The notes beneath the pieces were generated by a model. It saw only the letters and a list, made by a program, of their open reading frames with translations, did no database searches and was not told the DNA's origin. From NCBI GenBank assembly GCA_035574175.1, contig DATLZB010000243.1, forward strand, positions 1 to 19,192: a stretch of DNA of 19,192 bases, read 5' to 3'. This document shows, in pieces, positions 13,537 through 19,192 of this stretch. The position numbers and the translations under genes were made by a program. This stretch comes from DATLZB01 sp035574175 (lineage in GTDB: Bacteria; Pseudomonadota; Alphaproteobacteria; Rhizobiales; Hyphomicrobiaceae). Positions within the stretch are counted from its first letter, which is position 1. Every line of letters begins with the position of its first letter.

Positions 13537-15165
13537 TCACACCCCCTTCGCCACCTCGCGCAGCTTGAACTTCTGGATCTTGCCGGTGCTCGTCTTCGGG
13601 ATCTCGGCGAAGACCACGTAGCGCGGGCACTTGTAGGCGGCGAGCCGCTCGCGACAGTGGGCGATGATCTCCTCTCTGGTGGCGCTGGCGCCGGGCTTCA
13701 ATTCGACGAAGGCGCAGGGCGTCTCGCCCCACTTGTCGTCGGGCTTGGCCACCACTGCGGCATAGGCGACGGCCGGGTGTTTGTAGAGGGCGTCCTCGAC
13801 CTCGATTGAAGAGATGTTCTCGCCGCCGGAGATGATGATGTCCTTGGAGCGATCCTTGAGCTGGATGTAGCCGTCGGGGTGGAGCACGCCCAGGTCGCCC
13901 GAGTGGAACCAGCCGCCGGCGAAGGCCTCTGCCGTCGCTTGGGGGTTCTTCAGATAGCCCTTCATGACGATGTTGCCGCGGAACATGACCTCGCCCAGCG
14001 TGGTGCCGTCGGCGGGCACCGGAGTCATCGTTCTCGGGTCCAAAACGGCCAAGTCCTCCAGCGCGGCGTAGCGCACGCCCTGGCGCGCCTTCTTGGCGGC
14101 GCGCTCGGCGGGCGAGAGCGCGTCCCACTCGCCATGCCACTCGTTGACGACGGCGGGGCCGTAGACCTCGGTGAGCCCGTAGACGTGGGTGACGTTGAAG
14201 CCGGCTTCCGCCATGGCGGCGAGCACCGACTCGGGCGGCGGGGCGGCGGCGGTGACGAACTCCACCGTGTGCGGCAGCGGCCGCTTCTCCTCCGCCTTCG
14301 CGTTGAGCAGCGTCGACATCACGATCGGCGCGCCGCAGAGGTGGGTGACCTTGTGCTGGTGAATCGCGTCATACATGGCCTTGGCGCGCACCCAGCGCAG
14401 GCAGACGTGGGTGCCGGCAACGGCAGACAGCGTCCAGGGAAAGCACCAGCCGTTGCAATGGAACATGGGCAGCGTCCACAGATAGACGGGGTGCCGTCCC
14501 ATGCCGGCGGCCAGCACATTGGCGTAGCACATGAGGGTGGCGCCGCGGTGGTGACAGACGACGCCCTTCGGGTTGCCGGTGGTGCCCGAGGTGTAGTTGA
14601 GCGAGATCGCCTCCCACTCATCAGCCGGCATGCGCCATGGGAACTCGGGATCGCCGCCACGCAAGAACTCCTCGTAGTCGATGCTGCCGAGCCGAGCGCC
14701 CTCCTGCGGGAACTCCGCATCGTCGTAGTCGATGACGAGCGGGCGCACCTTGGCCGCAGAGAGCGCGGCACGCATGATGGCGCTGAACTCGCGGTCGGTG
14801 ATCACCACCTTGGAGTCGGCATGGTCGAGCTGAAAGGCGATGACGGCGGCATCGAGCCTGGTATTGAGCGAATGCAGCACCGCCCCGGTCATCGGCACGC
14901 CGTGGTGCGCCTCGAGCATCGGCGGAGTGTTGGCGAGCATCGCCGTCACGGTATCTCCGGGCCCGACTCCGGCAGCGGCGAGGGCGGAGGCGAGGCGGCG
15001 GCTCCGACCATAAAACTCTCGATAGGAAAAACGGGCGCTGCCGTGGATTACGGCGGGATGGTCGGGGAAGACGGCAGCAGCGCGCGACAGCAGGCTGAGT
15101 GGCGTCAGCGGCTGATAGTTGGCCGCACACTTGTCGAGGTTCTGCTCGAATGGGTTCGTCGGCAT
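13537..15165 (-). CDS. Acyl-CoA synthetase (AMP-forming), ANL superfamily
   Basis: ATP-dependent ligase that makes an acyl-adenylate and then the CoA thioester of a carboxylic acid, probably a medium-chain, branched or methylmercaptopropionate-like acid. Of the 542 residues, the P-loop is YTSGTTGNPKG (191-201), the A5 motif is YGLTEVYGP (329-337) and the adenylate-binding motif is HSGDLG (421-426). KDRSKDIIISGGENISSIEVE (437-457) is the hinge region, and the catalytic lysine is Lys529 in KTSTGKIQK. The family start NPFEQNLDKCAANYQPLTPLS favours the ATG at 15165 over the one at 15228, which only adds a Ser/Ala-rich leader. Neither has a clear Shine-Dalgarno sequence. Downstream, the DUF4160/DUF2442 pair is attached with an 8-base gap. 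It resembles the DmdB-type subgroup, but the substrate is not determined. Confidence 0.92.
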   Translation of the reverse strand: MPTNPFEQNLDKCAANYQPLTPLSLLSRAAAVFPDHPAVIHGSARFSYREFYGRSRRLASALAAAGVGPGDTVTAMLANTPPMLEAHHGVPMTGAVLHSLNTRLDAAVIAFQLDHADSKVVITDREFSAIMRAALSAAKVRPLVIDYDDAEFPQEGARLGSIDYEEFLRGGDPEFPWRMPADEWEAISLNYTSGTTGNPKGVVCHHRGATLMCYANVLAAGMGRHPVYLWTLPMFHCNGWCFPWTLSAVAGTHVCLRWVRAKAMYDAIHQHKVTHLCGAPIVMSTLLNAKAEEKRPLPHTVEFVTAAAPPPESVLAAMAEAGFNVTHVYGLTEVYGPAVVNEWHGEWDALSPAERAAKKARQGVRYAALEDLAVLDPRTMTPVPADGTTLGEVMFRGNIVMKGYLKNPQATAEAFAGGWFHSGDLGVLHPDGYIQLKDRSKDIIISGGENISSIEVEDALYKHPAVAYAAVVAKPDDKWGETPCAFVELKPGASATREEIIAHCRERLAAYKCPRYVVFAEIPKTSTGKIQKFKLREVAKGV

Positions 15166-15309
15166 GGCAGGCACTGCTCGCTCATTCGGTGACGGAGAAA
15201 CGCTAGCGGAGGCGCATGTGCCGGGCAATCGGCAACGGGGCTCGGGTCAGCAGGCGGTGGGGGATGTGCTCACCTTCGCGCTTGGGTCGCGCGGCGCGGG
15301 GGTGTAGAC

Positions 15310-15337
15310 TTGGCGGCAAGTGCAGTCGGCCTTTATC
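15310..15337 (+). promoter_or_regulatory. Weak sigma-70-like promoter before the 26-aa membrane peptide
   Basis: TTGGCG at 15310-15315 and TTTATC at 15332-15337 are separated by 16 bases and lie just upstream of the small reading frame at 15358. Both hexamers match consensus only in part. The position is right for expression of the small gene, but the call is tentative. Confidence 0.3.
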
Positions 15338-15357
15338 TCTCAATTTGGGAGCTGGCC

Positions 15358-15438
15358 ATGACGCAATCGCAGATGGAGCGCACCATCTTCTGGACGGTGC
15401 TGATGCTGCTCCTGATCATGCCCTGGTTCGTGATCTAG
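15358..15438 (+). CDS. Short single-helix membrane peptide, 26 aa
   Basis: A 26-residue reading frame with strong features for its size. GGGAG lies six bases upstream of the ATG. An N-terminal polar stretch MTQSQMERT is followed by an uninterrupted hydrophobic helix, IFWTVLMLLLIMPWFVI, that reaches the C-terminus before TAG. This is the architecture of small inner-membrane proteins that associate with larger complexes or transporters. It lies between the divergently oriented acyl-CoA ligase and the convergent TauE/SafE gene, whose stop codon is only 16 bases away. I recognise no family. The ribosome binding site plus the clean transmembrane pattern make a real gene more likely than chance, but with 26 codons this is not decisive. 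Confidence 0.55.
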   Translation: MTQSQMERTIFWTVLMLLLIMPWFVI

Positions 15439-15454
15439 GCCCCTTGTCCGTGCC

Positions 15455-16207
15455 TCAGGCGATGCCGAGGCCGTCGGAAATGAGCTTCAGCGAGACCAGG
15501 AACAGGCACGTGTAGGCAATCCTGTAGAACGGCTCCTGCCGCACCCGGCGGGTGAGCCAGATGCCGGTCAGCATGGCGGCGGGAGCGAGCGGCAGCAGGA
15601 CGAGGATGGTATTGAGCGTTTCCGGCGTGTACTGGCCGAGCATCAGATATGGCGGCACCTTGATCAGGTTTACCGCCGTGAACAGCATGATCGAGGTGCC
15701 GGCGTAAACAGCGTTCTTGAGCTGCTGGGGAAGCATGTAGACGGCATAGGGCGGGCCGCCGCTGTGGCTTACGAAGCTGGTGAAGCCGACCAGCACGCCC
15801 CAGAAGCTGCCCTTGGCCCAGCTTGGGCCGGGCGCAGTCCTTTTTGGGCGAAGCTTCAACCAGTGGTCGAGGGTGAAGACGAGCCCGATCAGGCCGACCA
15901 GCAGCCGCACGTGCTGCTCGGTGACGAAGGCGGCGGTGGCCCAGCCGAGGCCGATGCCGACGACGGCCGCCGGCAGCAGAATCCTGAGGTTCTCCGGACT
16001 CCACTCGCGTCGGTAGGCCCACACGCCGACCCAATCCATGGCGATCAGGATCGGCAGCATGATCGCCGCCGCCTGCACCGGGGAAATGGCGAGACTCATC
16101 AGCGGCACCGACAGCCCGCCGATGCCGGACAGAAAGCCGCCCTTGGCGAGCCCGGTGAGACAGATGGCCGGTATCGCCAGCGCATAAAACCATGGGTCGG
16201 TGATCAT
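15455..16207 (-). CDS. TauE/SafE family anion permease
   Basis: Inner-membrane permease of the TauE/SafE (DUF81) family, members of which export sulfite, sulfoacetate or related organosulfur or carboxylate anions. The 250 residues form about eight hydrophobic helices in two repeats. The first carries LAKGGFLSGIGGLSVPLMSL (20-39), the glycine-rich family motif. The second repeats it as VLVGFTSFVSHSGGPPYAVYMLP (137-159). LGWATAAFVTEQHVRLLVGLIGLVF lies between. The ATG at 16207 has no clear Shine-Dalgarno sequence. It begins 43 bases after the pth stop codon on the same strand, so rplY, pth and this gene may be co-transcribed. The substrate cannot be assigned from sequence, and no sulfonate-degradation gene is nearby. 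Confidence 0.88.
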   Translation of the reverse strand: MITDPWFYALAIPAICLTGLAKGGFLSGIGGLSVPLMSLAISPVQAAAIMLPILIAMDWVGVWAYRREWSPENLRILLPAAVVGIGLGWATAAFVTEQHVRLLVGLIGLVFTLDHWLKLRPKRTAPGPSWAKGSFWGVLVGFTSFVSHSGGPPYAVYMLPQQLKNAVYAGTSIMLFTAVNLIKVPPYLMLGQYTPETLNTILVLLPLAPAAMLTGIWLTRRVRQEPFYRIAYTCLFLVSLKLISDGLGIA

Positions 16208-16250
16208 GAAGGGTGGCCGTGCGGGAAGGCGCCCCGAGCGCCTCGATTCC

Positions 16251-16958
16251 TCAAGTCTTGCCGCCGCGCAGCCATTTCCTCAAGCTCTGCGCCAATGCTT
16301 TGGGTGTCTTCGCGGTGTTCTGGCGAAGAGGCGTTGCGGTGCCCGCCCCGGGTTCGGGGGACGGTCGGGCAGACGTCGTGGTTTCCCCCCTCTCCTTCAA
16401 CGCGAGGGCGACGTCGCTCAGGAAGCGGGCGTGATCGCCCTTGGCGAGACGGCCTGCCGCATCGGCGATAGCGTCGAGCAGCGGCTCGAGCCACGCGCGG
16501 TCGGACTTGGCGAAGTCGCGCAGCACGTAGTGCTGCACGGCGTCCTTGTGGCCGGGGTGGCCGACGCCGATCCTGACCCGCACGTAGTCGTTGCCGATAT
16601 GAGCCGAGAGCGAGCGCAGGCCGTTGTGGCCGGCATTGCCGCCGCCCGCTTTCACCTTGAGCCGGCCAGGGGCCAAGTCAATCTCGTCATGGAACACGAC
16701 GATGTCGCCCTCGGCGATCTTGAGATAGCGCTGCGCTTCGCCCACCGCCTCGCCGCTGTCGTTCATGTAAGTCAGCGGTTTCAGCAGCAGAACGCGCTCG
16801 CCGGCAAGCTCGCCGTCGGCGACGAGGCCGCGGAAGCGTCGCCTCCACGGGCCAAAACCGCCCCGATCGGCGATGCGATCCACGGCCATGAAGCCGACGT
16901 TGTGGCGGTGGGCGGCGTATTTTTCGCCGGGGTTGCCGAGACCGACAAACAGCTTCAT
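16251..16958 (-). CDS. pth: Peptidyl-tRNA hydrolase
   Basis: Essential esterase that frees tRNA from prematurely released peptidyl-tRNA. The 235 residues hold all catalytic and binding positions: Asn9 and His19 (GLGNPGEKYAAHRHNVGF), Met65 (TYMNDSG), Asp91 (FHDEIDL) and Asn112 (GGGNAGHNGLRS), equivalent to E. coli Asn10, His20, Met67, Asp93 and Asn114. The start at 16958 is fixed by the canonical MKLFVGLGNPG N-terminus; the longer frame to 17006 adds an unrelated leader. The C-terminus is about 40 residues longer than the E. coli enzyme, Ser/Thr/Pro-rich then basic (LRKWLRGGKT). It lies 140 bases behind rplY on the same strand, the usual bacterial pairing of L25 and Pth. Confidence 0.96.
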   Translation of the reverse strand: MKLFVGLGNPGEKYAAHRHNVGFMAVDRIADRGGFGPWRRRFRGLVADGELAGERVLLLKPLTYMNDSGEAVGEAQRYLKIAEGDIVVFHDEIDLAPGRLKVKAGGGNAGHNGLRSLSAHIGNDYVRVRIGVGHPGHKDAVQHYVLRDFAKSDRAWLEPLLDAIADAAGRLAKGDHARFLSDVALALKERGETTTSARPSPEPGAGTATPLRQNTAKTPKALAQSLRKWLRGGKT

Positions 16959-17098
16959 GTGCCATGTCCAGTCGGGCGGGGCGGCCCGAATGCGCGGCCG
17001 CAGCATGCCTCAGGGCTGCGCCGCGGTAAGCTTATCCCAACCCGCGGCAAGGGTAAGGGCTGCGAGCGCTCTTCCGGAAACGGTCGACGCAGGCGAAG

Positions 17099-17872
17099 CT
17101 ACTTCTTCCTGCCGCCCTTGCCGGCGTCCTCGCTCGCCTTGGCCGACTCCGCACCCTTGGCTGCCGGGGCACCGCCCTTGGCGCCAGCCGGCGTCGCCTT
17201 GCCGGCTTCGGCACCGGCCTCGGCCGGCGCAGCCTCGGCGCCCTCGACCGCGCCTTCGGCGGCAGCCGCAGCGGCCGCCGCCAGCTCCTCCTCGTCGGGC
17301 TTCATCGAAGCGGCGCCGGCGATGGTGGCGACGGTGAAGTCGCGGTTCAGGATGGTCGGACGAACGCCCTCGGGCAGCTTGATCGCCGAGATGTGCACGG
17401 AGCGACCGATCTCCAGGCCCTCCAAACTGAACTCGAAGACCTCAGGGATTGCATTCGCCGGGCAGGTGACCTCGATCTCGCGGCGCACGATATTGAGCAC
17501 GCCGCCACGCTTCAAACCCGGGGACAATGCCTCGTTGACGAAGCGGACGGGCACGTTGACGCGCACCCTGCTGGTCGGGCTGACGCGCTGGAAGTCGATG
17601 TGGATGGGCAGGTCCTTGACCGGATCGAGCTGAATATCGCGCGGTAGCACCTGGCTCTTCTTGCCGTCCACGCTGAGGTTGAAGATGGTCGACATGAACC
17701 GCCCGCGGTTCATGAGCTTCAACAGTTCATTATGATCCACCGCAATGGTCTGCGGCTCGCCGCCGTCGCCGTAGATCACGCCGGGAACCTTGCCGGCCCG
17801 GCGCACGGAACGGGCGGCGCCCGTGCCGGTTGCAGGGCGCGCCGTGGCCTTGATCTCGACGGTGTCCGCCAT
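17099..17872 (-). CDS. rplY: 50S ribosomal protein L25/general stress protein Ctc
   Basis: Binds 5S rRNA in the large ribosomal subunit. Of the 257 residues, the N-terminal L25 domain contains RRAGKVPGVIYGDGGEP (24-40) and HIDFQRVSP (91-99). The C-terminal TL5/Ctc beta domain spans about 100-188, with VPVRFVNEALSPGLKRGGVL and RPTILNRDFTVATI. A low-complexity tail from 190 is Ala/Glu/Gly-rich and ends in GKGGRKK, typical of alphaproteobacterial L25. The ATG at 17872 has GGAG eight bases upstream and the canonical start MADTVEIKATAR; a frame from 17902 would run back into the leader hairpin. It heads the rplY-pth unit and is divergent from the ATP synthase operon. A strong promoter and a terminator-like leader precede it. 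Confidence 0.96.
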   Translation of the reverse strand: MADTVEIKATARPATGTGAARSVRRAGKVPGVIYGDGGEPQTIAVDHNELLKLMNRGRFMSTIFNLSVDGKKSQVLPRDIQLDPVKDLPIHIDFQRVSPTSRVRVNVPVRFVNEALSPGLKRGGVLNIVRREIEVTCPANAIPEVFEFSLEGLEIGRSVHISAIKLPEGVRPTILNRDFTVATIAGAASMKPDEEELAAAAAAAAEGAVEGAEAAPAEAGAEAGKATPAGAKGGAPAAKGAESAKASEDAGKGGRKK

Positions 17873-17887
17873 GGCTCGTCTCCAACG

Positions 17888-17908
17888 AAAAACGGGCCCC
17901 AAGGCCCA
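17888..17908 (-). terminator. Terminator-like hairpin in the rplY leader (candidate attenuator)
   Basis: Read on the minus strand, GGGCC, loop TTGG and GGCCC form a 5-bp GC stem with one flanking T-G wobble, followed by G and five Ts. It lies between the predicted rplY transcription start (about 17943) and the Shine-Dalgarno sequence, so as a terminator it would stop transcription inside the leader. The stem is short; an RNA fold with no attenuating role is possible. Confidence 0.45.
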
Positions 17909-17949
17909 TCCGCCCGGCGCGACGTTCGTGCTGCCGGCCGGCGCAGCGC

Positions 17950-17978
17950 CTTATAGCGACGGGTCGGGGCGATTGCAA
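17950..17978 (-). promoter_or_regulatory. Sigma-70-like promoter of rplY
   Basis: On the minus strand TTGCAA (17978-17973) and TATAAG (17955-17950) are separated by an optimal 17 bases. Each hexamer matches consensus at four or five positions. The inferred transcript would begin near 17943 and carry a leader of about 70 bases before the ATG at 17872. Confidence 0.6.
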
Positions 17979-18041
17979 ACGCGCAGCCTCGACAGCCGCC
18001 CTTTCAACCTTCGCCCGGTAGGCAGAAGTTACCACCTTTTC

Positions 18042-18069
18042 TTGACTTCCGGCGGCTCATCACTATGGT
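18042..18069 (+). promoter_or_regulatory. Sigma-70-like promoter of the atpI-atpB operon
   Basis: TTGACT (18042-18047) and TATGGT (18064-18069) are 16 bases apart. They lie about 60 bases upstream of the atpI ATG at 18132, with no other gene between. TTGACT matches five of six consensus positions. Together with the rplY promoter this gives a back-to-back divergent arrangement within 260 bases. Confidence 0.55.
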
Positions 18070-18131
18070 GCGCCGCGTTGCATCGACCTGCCGGGTACGG
18101 GGCCATCTCTCGCGTCGGGGACGGCGCCTTC

Positions 18132-18536
18132 ATGTCAAGCGAAGGGAAGGATGGCGAGCGGGATCGGGGCGGGATCAGCCCGGCCGATCGCGATGCCTTC
18201 AAGCGCCGTGCCTCGGAGATCGGCCGGCGGCTCGAGGAGGTGGCGGCACGGCGGCCGGTGCAGCAGGATGAGACGACGCGGGCGCGTGGCCAAGCCATGG
18301 GACAGGCGTTCCGCATCGTGGCGGAGCTGGTGGTCGGGGTGGCGGTCGGCGGTTTCATCGGGCACACGCTCGATCGCTGGCTCGGTGCGACGCCGTGGCT
18401 GCTGGTGGTGGGCTTGATGCTGGGGTTTGCGGCAGGTTTGATGAACGTGATCCGCACCGCGCGCAGGATGCAGGCTGGCGCCGAGCCAATGCAGCGAGCC
18501 GCGAAGCCGGTGAAGGACGACGAGGACGAGAGCTAG
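18132..18536 (+). CDS. atpI: ATP synthase protein I (AtpI, F0F1 assembly subunit)
   Basis: Small membrane protein encoded first in many F-ATPase operons; it helps assemble the c-ring and is dispensable for catalysis. Of the 134 residues, an N-terminal charged, helical region (DAFKRRASEIGRRLEEVAARR, 21-41) precedes two transmembrane helices at about 62-80 and 87-108. AELVVGVAVGGFIGHTLDRWLG and GLMLGFAAGLMNVIRTARRM are characteristic of the alphaproteobacterial AtpI family. The C-terminal tail is acidic (DDEDES). The open frame runs from 17790 through the rplY promoter, but the ATG at 18132 gives the family length. Its Shine-Dalgarno sequence is only moderate. The gene is followed by atpB after eight bases. 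Confidence 0.92.
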   Translation: MSSEGKDGERDRGGISPADRDAFKRRASEIGRRLEEVAARRPVQQDETTRARGQAMGQAFRIVAELVVGVAVGGFIGHTLDRWLGATPWLLVVGLMLGFAAGLMNVIRTARRMQAGAEPMQRAAKPVKDDEDES

Positions 18537-18544
18537 AGGGCGAA

Positions 18545-19192
18545 GTGGCAAATGACGCGACGGGCGGCGGGCACGGCCCCATGCACCAGTTCGAGATCCA
18601 GCGGATCGTTCCGCTCGAGATCTTCGGCTACGACGTCTCCTTCACCAATTCCTCGCTGTTCATGGTGATCGCTGTGGCGCTGATCACGGGTTTCCTGCTG
18701 TTCGCCATGCGAAGCGGGGCGCTCGTGCCCGGACGCATGCAGTCGATCGCCGAGGTGCTTTACGAATACATCGCCAACATGGTGCGCGAGAACCTGGGGC
18801 CGGAAGGCGCCAAGTTCTTCCCATGGGTGTTCACGATCTTCACCTTCATCCTGACGCTCAACCTGCTCGGCATGATCCCCTACAGCTTCACCGTGACCAG
18901 CCATATCGTGGTGACGTTCGCGCTCGCCGCCATGGTGTGGATCACGGTCACCGTCGTCGGGTTCGTCCGCCACGGGGTCGGCTATCTCAGGCTGTTCGTG
19001 CCGGCGGGCGTGCCCTGGTGGCTGATGCCCATCATCATTCCAATCGAGCTCATCTCCTATCTCATCCGCCCGATCAGCCATTCGGTGCGACTGTTCGCCA
19101 ACATGATGGCCGGGCACACCATGCTCAAGGTTTTCGCCGGCTTCGTGGTGGGCTTGGGCGCGCTCGGCGGCTGGGCCCCGATGGCGTTCCTG
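18545..19192 (+). CDS. atpB: F0F1 ATP synthase subunit a (3' partial)
   Basis: Membrane subunit of the F0 proton channel, forming the half-channels beside the c-ring. It starts at GTG 18545 with GAGGG (18536-18540) four bases upstream, eight bases after the atpI stop, and runs off the window after 216 codons. The translation begins MANDATGGGHGPMHQFEIQR, followed by LEIFGYDVSFTNSSLFMVIAVAL, the normal alphaproteobacterial N-terminus. An internal ATG at 18581 is the alternative start but would drop part of the usual leader. TFILTLNLLGMIPYSFTVTSH is the conserved second-helix region. RPISHSVRLFANMMAGH contains the essential arginine (equivalent to E. coli aArg210) and the following Asn. The c, b' and b subunit genes are expected next, outside the window. 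Confidence 0.95.
   Translation, partial: MANDATGGGHGPMHQFEIQRIVPLEIFGYDVSFTNSSLFMVIAVALITGFLLFAMRSGALVPGRMQSIAEVLYEYIANMVRENLGPEGAKFFPWVFTIFTFILTLNLLGMIPYSFTVTSHIVVTFALAAMVWITVTVVGFVRHGVGYLRLFVPAGVPWWLMPIIIPIELISYLIRPISHSVRLFANMMAGHTMLKVFAGFVVGLGALGGWAPMAFL

Noticed and set aside
13879..15192. 437-codon plus-strand frame opposite the acyl-CoA ligase
   Set aside because: Antisense shadow. The ligase motifs on the other strand are complete.
18533..19117. 194-codon minus-strand frame over atpB
   Set aside because: Antisense of subunit a; the His/Glu/Asp-rich composition is typical of complementing membrane-protein codons.

Overview
The window is high-GC chromosomal DNA from an alphaproteobacterium, probably Hyphomicrobiales. 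The basis is the form of ParC, AtpI and AtpB, the methylmalonate-semialdehyde dehydrogenase, the single-chain indolepyruvate ferredoxin oxidoreductase and the Ala/Lys-tailed ribosomal protein L25. The order assignment is inference. Most of the window is metabolic or housekeeping. I see no rRNA, complete tRNA, CRISPR array, transposase or integrase.

Left part, 1-6156 (+): the 3' part of a TRAP-type solute-binding protein gene that enters from outside the window, a 1160-residue fused indolepyruvate ferredoxin oxidoreductase, and an MFS exporter with an Ala/Pro-rich tail. Next, 6228-9559 (-): a Cys-rich secreted protein, topoisomerase IV subunit A (parC) and a second small secreted protein of unknown function. 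A 314-base divergent spacer then leads to mmsA (+, 9874-11373), which serves valine and related catabolism.

Accessory pocket, 11374-13528: a compact restriction-modification pair on the + strand, made of an MT-A70 adenine methyltransferase and a BglII/BstYI-family endonuclease whose D-X8-E-X-E site is intact. It converges on a two-gene minus-strand cassette, DUF4160 then DUF2442, that is translationally close-coupled behind an acyl-CoA ligase. The endonuclease reading frame continues in frame for 24 coding-like codons past its TAA, so its C-terminus may be truncated by a nonsense change. This pocket is the most interesting part of the window.

Right part: the acyl-CoA ligase (-), an unlisted 26-residue single-helix membrane peptide with a good ribosome binding site (+), a TauE/SafE permease (-), pth (-) and rplY (-), then divergent atpI and the beginning of atpB (+), which opens the F0 operon and runs off the end. 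The rplY/atpI spacer carries good sigma-70-like promoters in both directions. The rplY leader also holds a small GC hairpin followed by five Ts just upstream of the start codon, a candidate attenuator.

The very long antisense reading frames over the oxidoreductase, parC, mmsA and the ligase are judged to be shadows of GC-rich codon use.
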